A stretch of 64,000 nucleotides of DNA, from positions 1 to 64,000 of the forward strand of contig JAJEKV010000843.1 in assembly GCA_021234155.1 (NCBI GenBank). The letters run 5' to 3'. The notes beneath the pieces are model-generated. The model saw nothing but the letters and a program-made list of their open reading frames with translations. It had not been told where the DNA came from and did no database searches. This stretch comes from Isoetes taiwanensis (taxonomy: Eukaryota > Streptophyta > Lycopodiopsida > Isoetales > Isoetaceae). The position numbers and the translations under genes are program-made. How positions within the stretch are numbered: position 1 is the first letter of the stretch; every line of letters starts with the position of its first letter. Positions 46,590 to 56,539 of the stretch are shown piece by piece.

Positions 46590-47395
46590 CGTATCCCTTT
46601 TTTGCTTCGATTCTGTGCTTGAGCCTGATGCTACTCATGTCTATGCATCTAATACCTGCATGCTTTGAAAGCATAATCCAGAATTAGCTAAGTATGCATG
46701 CTTTAAATCATAATCCGATATTATCCATGCCCACTGCATGCATCAGGGCCCAGGCTTTGGGCGGAGAATCCGACTGCTGCTGCCGTTCTCATGCAAGCAT
46801 GCCTTTTTTACAAATCTTAGGCTTTTTTCCTTAAATAACTATGGTTCTTCAGCTTGTTGTCGTCATATCTGCCTTGTTGTGGCCGGATTAACTTGATAGA
46901 GTTAAAGCCTCCTATGAAAATAGAGTTAAAGCCTCCTGTAAAACTATTTCTGCAGCATATGAAATACATTCTGTCATCTTACAGTAATAATCTGAAATCA
47001 GCATATTACTAAGAGAATGCTTACTCAAAATTACTAAGAGAATGCTTACTGCATATATCAAGTTCGCCCTGATGTGTCGTCATATCCGCCCTGCTGTGGG
47101 ACATTCCGCTGCCTGCAGCCTAGCTCGCCCAATTTTAGGGCGGACTTTTCGCCCTCGTTTGTTTGATTTTGCCTTTCTGGCCCAAAAACTAGGTTAGAAA
47201 ATATCTTTGCTCTAATTCTTGACTATTGAAATCTAGAACTGATTAAGTTATGTCGTTATCTCATCTATCTCATCACATATTTGGACTTGTTATGTACCTT
47301 TCAAATTTGACTAACTCAGCAATTATTTTGGCTTGTTATGGACCTTCCAAATTTGACTAACGTATGTTGTTCTTGCTTTATATCATACAATACAT
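46590..47395. other. Intergenic DNA with short duplications
   Basis: No gene. Local tandem duplications include 'agagttaaagcctcct' (46909, 46921) and 'attactaagagaatgcttac' (about 47004 and 47030). Confidence 0.45.
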
Positions 47396-47640
47396 TAATT
47401 TTTGTCACTTAATTTCTCAATTATCTCTTTAGTTTTTTGGTTTCTCAATTATCTCTTTAGTTTTTTGGTTGGAGCCTAGTTTATTGCCACAGTGACCAGG
47501 CTTTTGATTCGCTTGTGAACTATATAACACGATATTAATTTATTTTTGTCACTTGATTTCTCAATGATCTCTTTAGCTTTTTGGTTGGAGCATAGTTTGT
47601 TGCCTCGATGACCTGTCTTTTCATTCGCCTGAACTATAGT
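47396..47640. repeat. ~140-bp diverged tandem repeat, two copies
   Basis: Two copies share the order 'ttaattt...tttttgtcactt / atttctcaat.atctctttag / ttttttggttggagc / tagttt.ttgcc / tgacc.g.cttttgattcgc / tgaact'. The first copy also has an internal 27-bp duplication of 'tttctcaattatctctttag' and the following bases. Confidence 0.7.
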
Positions 47641-47909
47641 TTTATTTCTGTTTCAAGCTCCATGAGAGACTGGATGTACAATCATAGTTTATGTTTTTGG
47701 CTCTCATAATGTTGTTACTCCATAGTATATGTTTTTGGCTCTATAACATTTCCACTTCAAGACCATAGTTTTATTCTGGGCATTTTCGCGTTCTAAGCAT
47801 TCTTACTCTGGACATTTCATAACTTTTTGCATGAACCATACCTCGTTTCAGCGCATGTTGACTTTATTTTGCTTAATTGGGATACTGAAATTTTGCCTTG
47901 GAGTTCTCT

Positions 47910-47924
47910 TGAGCATTTATTTGT
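47910..47924. repeat. 15-bp direct repeat, left (possible target-site duplication)
   Basis: TGAGCATTTATTTGT here is repeated exactly, in the same orientation, at 51540-51554, just outside the right edge of the inverted duplication. Because the arms are inverted but these 15 bp are direct, they are best explained as a duplicated target site. Confidence 0.65.
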
Positions 47925-47941
47925 TAGCATCGATCCGAGCC

Positions 47942-49879
47942 ATTCTGGGAAGGGGCGAGCTACTATATAAGGCCATTTCCTCTTTCGGACCGGTTATCAG
48001 TGTCTTCTCACAGCAGCTCTTCTTCTATTCTCGTTGCTTCAATGGCTCTTCGACCAATGGATTTCCTCTCAAGCTTCTCTTTCGGCTCCTGTCTCCACGT
48101 CCTCGCCACCGGCATCTTCCTTGCGAGTTTTCTTATCCTTCTTTGGAAGGTACGCCTTCTTCTTCTCCTGCTCGTTATGTCTGGAATTTCTCACCATTAG
48201 TCTTGTAGATCTCTTGGTTCTATTGTTTCCCTTGCTCGCATGGCTTGTTGATGTATTCGCATGTTGAATCCTTGGCATGGGCTGTTTGATCTTTGCGAGA
48301 CGGTTTGCAGTTTCAATGTCATCATGGTTTAAGTTTTGGATTGAGTGTTTCGCATTGTTAGGATATGATGGTTTCGTTTTTCTCTTTGGCTTTATTGGTT
48401 GCTCTCTGTTGGTTATTACTGCAAGGTTCTTGTTCAATCTTCTGATTTCGCCCTTGCTTATCTCCTTTGGTTCGGTTTCTCTCTCTCTAACCCATTTTCC
48501 GAGTTTACCCCATATGCTGCTCAAGTCCTGCCGGGTTGGTTGCTCTCTGGCTTGATTGTGTTTTCCGCTCTCTTATCCAAGCTCTTCACTTGTCTTGCTG
48601 ACCCTTAGCCTGCGCTCTCAAAGTTTTCCTTTTCACTCCTTCTATTGTCCTTTTACCCTGCCGGTCTCCGTTTCTCTTGATTCCGGTTCCAGTTAAGCAC
48701 CACCCCTGCCCGTCCCTGTCGCCTATTCCTTCCTTCTCGCCGATTTGCTCCCCCGTTGGCCGAACTGGTGTTTCGGCACCTTCATGGACAAGTGGGCGTT
48801 GTTTTCGGCTCCACCACCCATTGGCATGCAGGTGGAAGCCGGCTTTTCTTTCCTTCTGCTGCTGGGCAGACACGATCCGATGGCTCCTGCTATCTATGGT
48901 ATGTTTTCCTTTAATTCCCACCAGTCTTCTGCTGTAATTTCGGCTCTTCTTCTTTAAGGCCATCTATTTTTATCGGATTTGGGCTGCCCGTCCTTCTGTT
49001 GCATGCTTTTCCCTTTACTCTGCTTGCATGTGTTTCTGGCCATTCGTCCTCTCCTCTTGTTCCTACTCGTTGCTCTTTTAATCTGTTCTGCCACAGTTCC
49101 TTTTCCACAGGATTTGTTCTCCACTATCGCTTCATTTCCGTTTCCTTTGTTGGTCCTTTGCAGGCTCCGATGTCGTTCCCTTGCCCCCTTTGTTCCACCA
49201 AGATCTTCCCTGTTGGTTTTTTTCCTCCTTTTGCATCTCCGGAGATTGCTATGACAACTCACCATCTTTATATATCCCATTTGGACGCATTGCATCCATC
49301 GGCTGGCAATGCCTTACAGGTTGAACGGGCAGACATTGACTGGCCTGCGGAGTTCTTCCGGGCACTTCGCCTTTATGCATCCTTTTCTCCTTCTGTCCGT
49401 CGGGTATTCCGCTCCTATAAACTTCTCGACCCGGCTCGTGCTCGTTTCTTGGGGGACGTCATTCTACTATGGGGGTTTTCATCCTTACGCCCCATTCAGT
49501 TGCGCGAATTGTTTCTCATCATGACGGAGTATCCCCCACAATTTCTTCCCACTTATCCGACGATTTCTTTGGGATTGATAGCGTGAGTGTCCTTGCCTTT
49601 GGGCGGCGGTTTTGCTCTGTGCCTTGGCATCATCTAGATGTCGACACCCTCTGCTGAATAATATGGAATAAAGCATTTGTTTTATGTCTCTTTTCATATT
49701 TTTGGATCCTAAACATTCTAATAATGAGGTTTTATTGCAGGTTCCTAGGTGTTTTTTCTTTTTTCCATGAAGGAATTGACTATTTATCTGTTGTTGTTAT
49801 CATGTATAAGGCAACTAGGGGATTTGTAATAGGAGGGTGATTCTTGACTCGAATATGTATATCTTTTCATGTGTTACAT
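47942..49879 (+). repeat. Left arm of 3.6-kb inverted duplication
   Basis: The arm runs from ATTCTGGGAAGGGGCGAGC to GTGTTACAT and is mirrored by 49931-51539 with high identity (by eye about 90-95% in the inner half). It has a TATA-type sequence CTACTATATAAGG at about 47959-47971 and a signal-anchor exon (48042-48149). It also has an open frame to 49586 with 'WPAEFFRALRLYASFSP', and AATAAA near 49670. A 277-bp segment (about 48455-48731) is present only in this arm. Confidence 0.88.
48042..48149 (+). CDS. Putative first exon encoding a signal anchor (left-arm copy)
   Basis: Thirty-six codons start at an ATG 70-80 bp after a TATA-like box and end at a splice donor AAG|GTACGC. The peptide begins 'MALRPMDFLSSFSFGS', continues with a hydrophobic helix 'LATGIFLASFLILLW' and ends in Lys, like the N-terminal membrane anchor of an ER protein such as a cytochrome P450. 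The rest of the gene is not recognised, and I could not chain further exons with confidence. The right-arm copy (51470-51363) differs at one base only, a synonymous Leu codon. Whether either copy is expressed is unknown. Confidence 0.4.
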
Positions 49880-49930
49880 TCTTCCATTTGGCGCGAACTC
49901 TTAGCTTTCTATCAAGTTTTGCGCTCGGCC
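49880..49930. other. 51-bp spacer at the centre of the inverted duplication
   Basis: The only unpaired part between the arms. It contains a weaker inverted match of its own (gcgcgaact ... agttttgcgc), so the centre could fold still tighter. Confidence 0.8.
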
Positions 49931-51539
49931 ATGTAACACATGAAAAGATATACATATCCGAGTCAAGAACCACCCTCCTATTACAAATCCCCTAGTTGCC
50001 GTATACATGATAACAACAACAGATAAATAGTCAACCCCCTCATAGAAAAAAAGAAAAAACACCTAGGAACCCGCAATAAAACCTCATTATTAGAATGTTT
50101 AGGATCCAAAAATATGAAAAGAGACATAAAACAAATGCTTTATTCCATATTATTTAGCAGAGGGTGTCGACATCTAGATGATGCCAAGGCACAGAGCAAA
50201 ACCGCCGCCCAGAGCAAGGACAATCACGCTTATCAATCCCAAAGAAATCGCTTCCGGATAAGTGGGAAGAAATCAGGGGGATATCCGCCATGATGAGAAA
50301 AAAATTACAAGAACGGAATGGGGGCGAAGGGATGAAAACCCCCATAGTAGAATGACGCCCCCAAGAAACGAGCACGCAGCCGGGCCGAGAAGTTTATAGG
50401 AGCGAATGCCCGACGGATGTAAGGGGAAAAGGATGCATAAAGGCTAAGCGCCCGGAAGAACTCCGCAAGCCCCGCCTGATCATCTGTAAGGCATTGCGAA
50501 ATGGATGGATGCAATGCGCCCAAATGGGATGTATAAAGATGGTGAGTTGTCATAGCAATTCCTGAGGTGCAAAAAAAGGAGGAAAACCAACAGGAAGATC
50601 TTGGTGGAACAAAGGCAAGGGAACTACATCTGAGCCCCGCAAAGGACCAACAAAGGAAACGAAAATGAAGCGATAGTGGAGAACAAACTCGTGGAAAAGG
50701 AACCGTGGGCGTAATGTGATTAAAGAACAAATCTAGTAGGAACAAGAGGAGAGGACGAATGGCCAGAAACACATGCAAGCAGAGTAAAGGGAAAAGCATG
50801 CAATGTAGGACAGCAGCCCAACCGATAAAAATAGATGGCCTTAAAGAAGAAGAGCCGAAATTACAGAGAAGACCGTGGGAATTAAAGGAAAACATACCAT
50901 AGATAGCGGTGAGCTATCAGGATCGTGGTTCCCCAAAGAAGTAAGGAAAGAAAGGCCGACTTCCACCGCGATGCCAATGGGTGGTGGGAGTTAAAAAGCC
51001 GCCCCACTTGCCATGAAGGTGCCAAATACCGCCTACCGCCAACTGGGGAGCAAATCGGCGAGAAGGAGGGCGAAATCAGAAGATTGAACAAGAACCGTGC
51101 AGTAATACCCAACAAAGAGCAACTAATAAAGCCAAAGAGAAAAGGAAACCATCATATCCTAACAATGCGAAACACCCAATCTAAAACTTAAACCATGATG
51201 ACATCGAAATTGCAAACCGTCTTGCAAAGATCAAACAGCCCATGCCAAGGATTCAACATGCGAATACATCAACAAGCCATGCGAGCAATAGAAACAATAG
51301 AACCTACAAGACTAATGGTGAGAAATTCCAGACATAACGAGCAGGAGAAGAAGAAGACGTACCTTCCAAAGAAGGATAAGAAAACTCGCGAGGAAGATGC
51401 CGGTGGCGAGGACGTGGAGACAGGAGCCGAAAGAGAAGCTTGAGAGGAAATCCATTGGTCGAAGAGCCATTGAAGCGACGAGAATAGAAGAAGAGCTGCT
51501 GCGAGAACCGGTTGTGTCTCTTGCGAGTCCCTTCCAGAA
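49931..51539 (-). repeat. Right arm of 3.6-kb inverted duplication
   Basis: Reverse complement of 47942-49879 with small indels, a 277-bp absence at about 51064-51071, and loss of the TATA-containing segment near its outer end. The inner frame with 'AEFFRALSLYASFSP' is frameshifted relative to the left arm, so this arm is the more degraded one for that region. Confidence 0.88.
51363..51470 (-). CDS. Putative signal-anchor exon (right-arm copy)
   Basis: The same 36 codons and donor (AAG|GTACGT) as 48042-48149, with 107 of 108 bases identical. The single change is a synonymous third-position difference. The upstream TATA-like sequence of the left arm is absent here. Confidence 0.4.
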
Positions 51540-51554
51540 TGAGCATTTATTTGT
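51540..51554. repeat. 15-bp direct repeat, right (possible target-site duplication)
   Basis: Exact second copy of TGAGCATTTATTTGT. It abuts the right arm directly, while the left copy is separated from its arm by 17 bp. Confidence 0.65.
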
Positions 51555-52095
51555 CTTCATACTAGTCTGTCTACAATGTCCCCCATATCTATTGGCGTTT
51601 TTAATCCAAGGGCCAGCCTTTTTTAATCCAAACGGTCAGCGTTGTGCCTTAGTGTCTTATTGTTGGATTTTCGTTTGGTAGCTTTAACTTCATTGTTGAT
51701 AAAGTTATTTCAGAACTCATATTAACTTTTAAATTTTATTAAATGCATATTTCATTTTTTTTTATCGCAAGCAAGATATTTTTTTTATCGCAAGCCATAC
51801 ATTGAAGAAATGCAAAGCAAGGGAGAAACGTAACAACTTTCTATTCCAAATTTTCTCTAACTCAATACAACGTTTCTCTCTCTTTTTATAACTCAAAACA
51901 ATTAATCTATGTCGTCCAACATGGCAATCCTAAGTTGGAGTAATCTCCAACATCTAATTTTTTGTGTTTTCTAACATTTAATCCTAACCGTAACCTAGTG
52001 CCTTTTGGCCACATGTCCAAAGCACATTTATTTAAATATTTACTAAGCTAACTTGTTATTCTTTAAAACATATTTCAAAGTTACATCCATGGCCT
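51555..52095. other. AT-rich intergenic DNA
   Basis: No gene. It includes a small duplication of 'ttttttttatcgcaagc' at about 51756-51796. Confidence 0.45.
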
Positions 52096-54424
52096 TTATT
52101 GTTTCTTTGGTCGCTTCTCACTTGATCCGCTTGCCCGGTCCCAACTATCATTCTCTTGTAACTTTCTAACAGCTTCCAGTACTCCGCTTCGGTCCTTACT
52201 ATCGACGACCACCTCTTCAGTCTTTTGTTGACGTCGCCGGTCATGGTCATATACATTATCCCCCTTTTTAGTGAAGATCTTGGGATCTTCACTCACCTTA
52301 TCCCCCTTTTTGGGGTTTTGCTTAGGGTCTTCTTGCTTAACCTGATGGTTGTAACATAAATGAGTGTTCCGATATCTCTTATGAAAATAATAAGTGCCCC
52401 TTCTTCTAGCTCCTGTTAAAGCTTGTTCTTCAATAGAGAAGCTCTTACTTGCATCCATCAAAAACCCCTTTGTACACATTTGTTCAAATAATTGAATGCA
52501 AACCGAGGGTAAATGATTGACCTTGATAAAGAGAGCCACGTCCATCATGATTTATATTTACCAAGTGCTCTTTAGCTCCTGGATAAGGGGCTATAATGAT
52601 TTCTAACAACTTGCAATACTGTGCTTGTTCATAGATGAGAGAATCTGGACTCTCAACTGCTCTGTTAATAAACTTTTTGAGGTTCTTGATAGTATCTTCT
52701 GCTTTATACCAGACTTCACCAAGAATGATAGCCCAATTTCCACCTTGATTTTTTAACATTCTTCTTTGGAAAGAAGGATCAAACTCTGGATTATTACGTA
52801 AAGATGCTGAAGCCTCATGAAAGCATGCACTTACTTCTGGATCCGTGAGTAACTTCAGTCTCCATTCCGAGGATGTTGCCCCTCGAAACACTGGTAATCC
52901 AAGAAAACTCATGTCTTCCAATCTTATAGTCTTCTTACTTTGAGCCAACTCCTCTTGCATAATAATCTTCTCTTGCTCCGCTTGCTGCAATGATTTGACT
53001 AGTTGTTTAGCTTTTTCCTTGAACCTGGCCTTCTGCAAAACAAAATTGTGAAGAACTTTTGTCGCTTTTTCATGATCTTCTTCCAAAATTTTGTGCGTAA
53101 GTTGCAAGGCAAAGTAAGCATCATCTTTTTGAGAGATAATCCCCTCCATGGCTTTCAAATTTTCTGTGAGCCTCTGATTTTGTTGTTCGATATAAACTGC
53201 TTCATGATCTTTGTCGAACAAATATTCCGTGGCAATTTTCCGTTGGGCTTCCAAGTATGCTGTCATCTTTTCAAAAATGAAATCTTCCTTGACATTATCC
53301 ACCGGTTGTATGAGTAGCACTTCTTCAACAGGTTTTTCTTCTAAATGTGGCAACTCTTCAAGAATAAGGGTATCATCCTTGGGCGTCACCTGTTCAAGTA
53401 CATATCTGAGTATGTGCTTCAATTGCCATTTACATGTTACACTTGATAACCTATTTTGACAGTTATTACTCAAGCAATATACTAATTGAGAATAGACTGC
53501 TTGTGCCCATGGAATGTCACAACCTGTCATGCCCCTATACAAATAAGAGAACCATTTTCTGCTATAAGGATAAACTGTTAAAGACGTCAACTTGTTGTTT
53601 AGTGCCATAAATATTTCATTGTATGGTTCCTTGGCATGTTGTATATGGTAAGTATTTTCAACTACATGAAGATCAAATATATGTTCAGGTATAAATAGAG
53701 GAACTAGTCCAACCTCTGCATCTGGTATTCTGAGAGCTTTCGTTATCATTTCCAAAGTGATTTGGAATGAACCAGTTGCATGAGTAAAACCATTGTGTGT
53801 CTCTATGTTATAATTTTTCAAAAACTCCTCAACCAAAGCATCATTAACTTTTGGTTGGGGTAAAAGAACAAAAGATAACAATTTCATTTGTTTCAAGTAT
53901 CCTTTAGCTCTTTGACTCAAGGGTATTGTTGGTTGAATGCATTTGTTCCTAATCTGAACAACTTTGGTATTTTGTCTCTTCCATGTACGTTCTTGCACAT
54001 AGTATCGAGCTTTATTTTGCTCACTCATCAATTTTTCGTAAAATTTTCTATGTTTTTGAGAATTAACGTTTCCTTGCGTGAAGCATAAAACCATTCTATT
54101 CGGGGGCCAGAAACCAATTCGATACATGATCTGCATGAATTTGTCATTAGGTATACACCAACTTGCTTTTCTCCATAAATCTAAATTGTTCCCACTTGGA
54201 GAAGGTGTATATATTAACTGAAGAGTACCATCTTTCTTGCGTATATGTTGTATTTTTCTAATGTTTAATTTGTTTGCATATCCCTCTAGCTTCCATAAGG
54301 AAATCGTCCAGTAATGCTTATACGAGTAATTATCCTTAGACCTTGGTATTCTCCAAACCATGTTTATACCAATTTGAACTCTTGAAGAATTAATAACCAT
54401 CTGGTAATTCTTCCGGTCACGAAA
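52096..54424 (-). pseudogene. Unrecognised coiled-coil protein ORF (retroelement-associated)
   Basis: A very long minus-strand frame (homology-free part from about 54424 to 52484), continued in another frame at 52548-52096 after one frameshift. The first ~20 codons before 54424 are an out-of-frame reading of RNase H and not part of it. Layout by codon from 54538: 40-200 mixed and basic with many Trp; about 225-385 a globular region starting 'LPQPKVNDALVEEFLKNY', then 'QITLEMITKALRIPDAE', which resembles the plant 'putative transposon protein' domain (Transposase_32-like) by eye. About 415-535 is a strong Glu/Lys/Gln coiled coil, 560-660 a helical region with 'WAIILGEVWYKAEDTI', and the tail (second frame) is Lys/Asp-rich. 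I do not know the function. The same sense as the adjacent pol suggests an extra ORF of a Ty3/gypsy-type element. Confidence 0.5.
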
Positions 54425-56098
54425 CCATGGCCAAAGCTTCTCGTTCAGTTGTTGTATACTTCTGCTCGTAGAGTTGCTTGCTGGCATAGTGTATGGGTTG
54501 ATCTGTAGATCCTTGTTGTTGTTGTGCGAGTACTGCACCTACTGCTACTTTTGAGGCGTCAGTGTGCACATGAAATTCCTTGTTCCACATTGGAGTTATC
54601 AGAATTGGTGATGAGACTAGAAACTGTTTAAGTTTCTCAAATGCTGTATCACAATCCCCATTCCATTTGAATTCCTTGTTTCCAGTAAGTTTGTTCAAAG
54701 GGGCTGCTATCTCAGCAGTTTGGTTAACAAATTTGCGATAATAGTTAACTTTCCCTAAGAAACTTCTTAGTTGAGTGACATTCTTTGGTGGTGGCATACT
54801 TATTATCATACTGACTTTCTCAGGATCAGTCAATATTCCTTTCTCACAAACAATATGACCAAGCAGTATACCATGTGTAACCAAGAGCATTACACTTTTC
54901 GAGGATTTAATGATACTCCATATAAATTCGGCACCCGGAAAGCTTTTCTAAGTTTTTCCACATGACTGTTCCATTCACTGAACACTGAGAAATAATCTAA
55001 AAAGATTTCCATGAAGTCCCCAATATATTCCTTGAATAGTTGGAGCATAACTCTCTGAAAATAGGAGGGAGCATTGCTCAACCCAAAAGGCATGACCTTA
55101 TATGCAAACGTTCCAAATTGTGTTATGAACCTAGTTTTGTGCCGATCATTTGGATGTATTTGCACTTGGTTGTAGCCTGAGAAACCATCCATGAAGGAAT
55201 AGCATTCATGGCCAGCTACATTTTCTAGCTTTGATCGTAATAAAGGGTAAAGGGAAATGATCTTTTTCTGTTACAGCATTTAATTTTCGGAAATCGACAC
55301 AAACTCTAAGCTTGCCATTTTTCTTTTTCACAATCACAATAGGAGACACCCATTCACTTATTTCCACTTCATAGATGAATCCAACTTGTAGAAGCTTCTT
55401 AATTTCTTCCCTAACACTTTCTGCATAGTTAGGGTTTAACCTATATGCCTGCTGGTATATAGGTGTCGCGTTAGGAATAAGCGGTATTTTCATTTGCACC
55501 ACGTCAGGGTGGATTCCTCGCAAGTCCTTATAATTCCAAGCAAATATATCAATAAACTCTCGTAGTAGGTCAGTGGCTTGTTGTAAAAGAACAGGTGGAA
55601 GGTGAGCTCCAATTTTGATTAATTTGGGCTCTTCTTCTGTTCCTAAGTTTAGCTCTATTAGCTCTGGGAGTCCTATAGATGGAACAAGTTTTCCATCTTC
55701 CAACTTGTGAGCTTTTGTTGGTTCCAAAGTAATTTCTTTCTCCACTGCCTCCACGAAATATTGAGGGTACTCTTTGTTTCTTCCACCATAAAGCATAATT
55801 CATCCGATTCACCGTCGATATCAATGCCATAGAAATCATCTTCGTCAACAATTTCGTCCATGACACCTTCCTCAATGTCCTCATCTTCTTCATCGGAGGA
55901 CAATGTTTCTTCTTGCAGAATGGTTGTACTTCCAGTCCGTAAATTGATCGTAGCCTCTTTCCCTTGTTTTGTTCGAGTCAGAGTATTGCTTGACCAATCA
56001 TGGACTGCCTTGGAGGCCCTAAGCCAGGGTCTACCGAGCAACAGTTGATAATCCATTGCTCTAGGATCTGTCTCTAACACAACAAGAGAATGGTCATT
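54417..56098 (-). pseudogene. Ty3/gypsy pol remnant: protease end, RT, RNase H
   Basis: Read on the minus strand: the end of a retropepsin-like region (about 56098-55950, 'YQLLLGRPWLRASKAVHDW'), an acidic linker, then reverse transcriptase from 'FIDIFAWNYKDLRGIHPDVV' through 'SPIVIVKKKNGKLRVCVDFR' (to about 55240). After a frameshift the next frame has 'FMDGFSGYNQVQIHP' and 'MPFGLSNAPSYFQRVM'. The catalytic box reads 'FLDYFSVFS', with Tyr for the second Asp, so the enzyme is dead. A further frame (54890-54417) holds the connection, 'PKNVTQLRSFLGKVNYYRKF', and RNase H with 'FHVHTDASKVAVGAVLAQ' and 'YTTTEREALAMV'. Homology ends at about 54424, with no integrase. The DIFAW motif suggests the Tat/Athila side of Ty3/gypsy. 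Confidence 0.88.
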
Positions 56099-56530
56099 TT
56101 GCGACGTGGGCTTGCGACGTTCCTGCGACGTGACGTCGCAATTGACGTGACCATGCGACGTCACGTCGCGGGAACATCGCATGCGGCGTGGGCGGTGACG
56201 TCGACACTTTCGTGACTTTGGCGGATCGTCCACGCGCCCGGTGGATGTCGGTGCCAAGTGGGCGGCGGTTGCCACATTTTGCGGCGTCCGCGTCGCATGC
56301 GGCGTCGCGTCACTTGGTCTATCTATCACGCCAGTGGGTGGGCCGGGTGAACGGCAGGTGTCACGCGCCAGTGGATATGCGGCGTGGCGTGACATTGGGA
56401 ATGGATGACACGTCGATGCGTATTTGCCGCGTGTCTTTGCCAAAGTCGTAGGTGACTGGCGGTGGTGGTTGACAATACGTCGGCGTCGCGGCGGCGTATA
56501 CAACGACGTCAAAACTCATTTCTTAGTTGG
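56099..56530. other. GC-rich spacer between gypsy pol and satellite
   Basis: An abrupt rise in GC starts where pol homology stops. The spacer is dense in GCGACGT/ACGTCGC words, including two 15-bp near-palindromes (56125-56139, 56155-56169), and in 'gcggcgtgg' words. Its part 56346-56455 returns at 63890-64000. Confidence 0.7.
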
Positions 56531-56539
56531 GTGAACATG

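Noticed and set aside
47942-51539. Inverted duplication as a classical MULE or hAT element
   Set aside because: No transposase frame is visible and a 15-bp duplication does not fit the usual 9 or 8 bp. It is reported as an unclassified unit.
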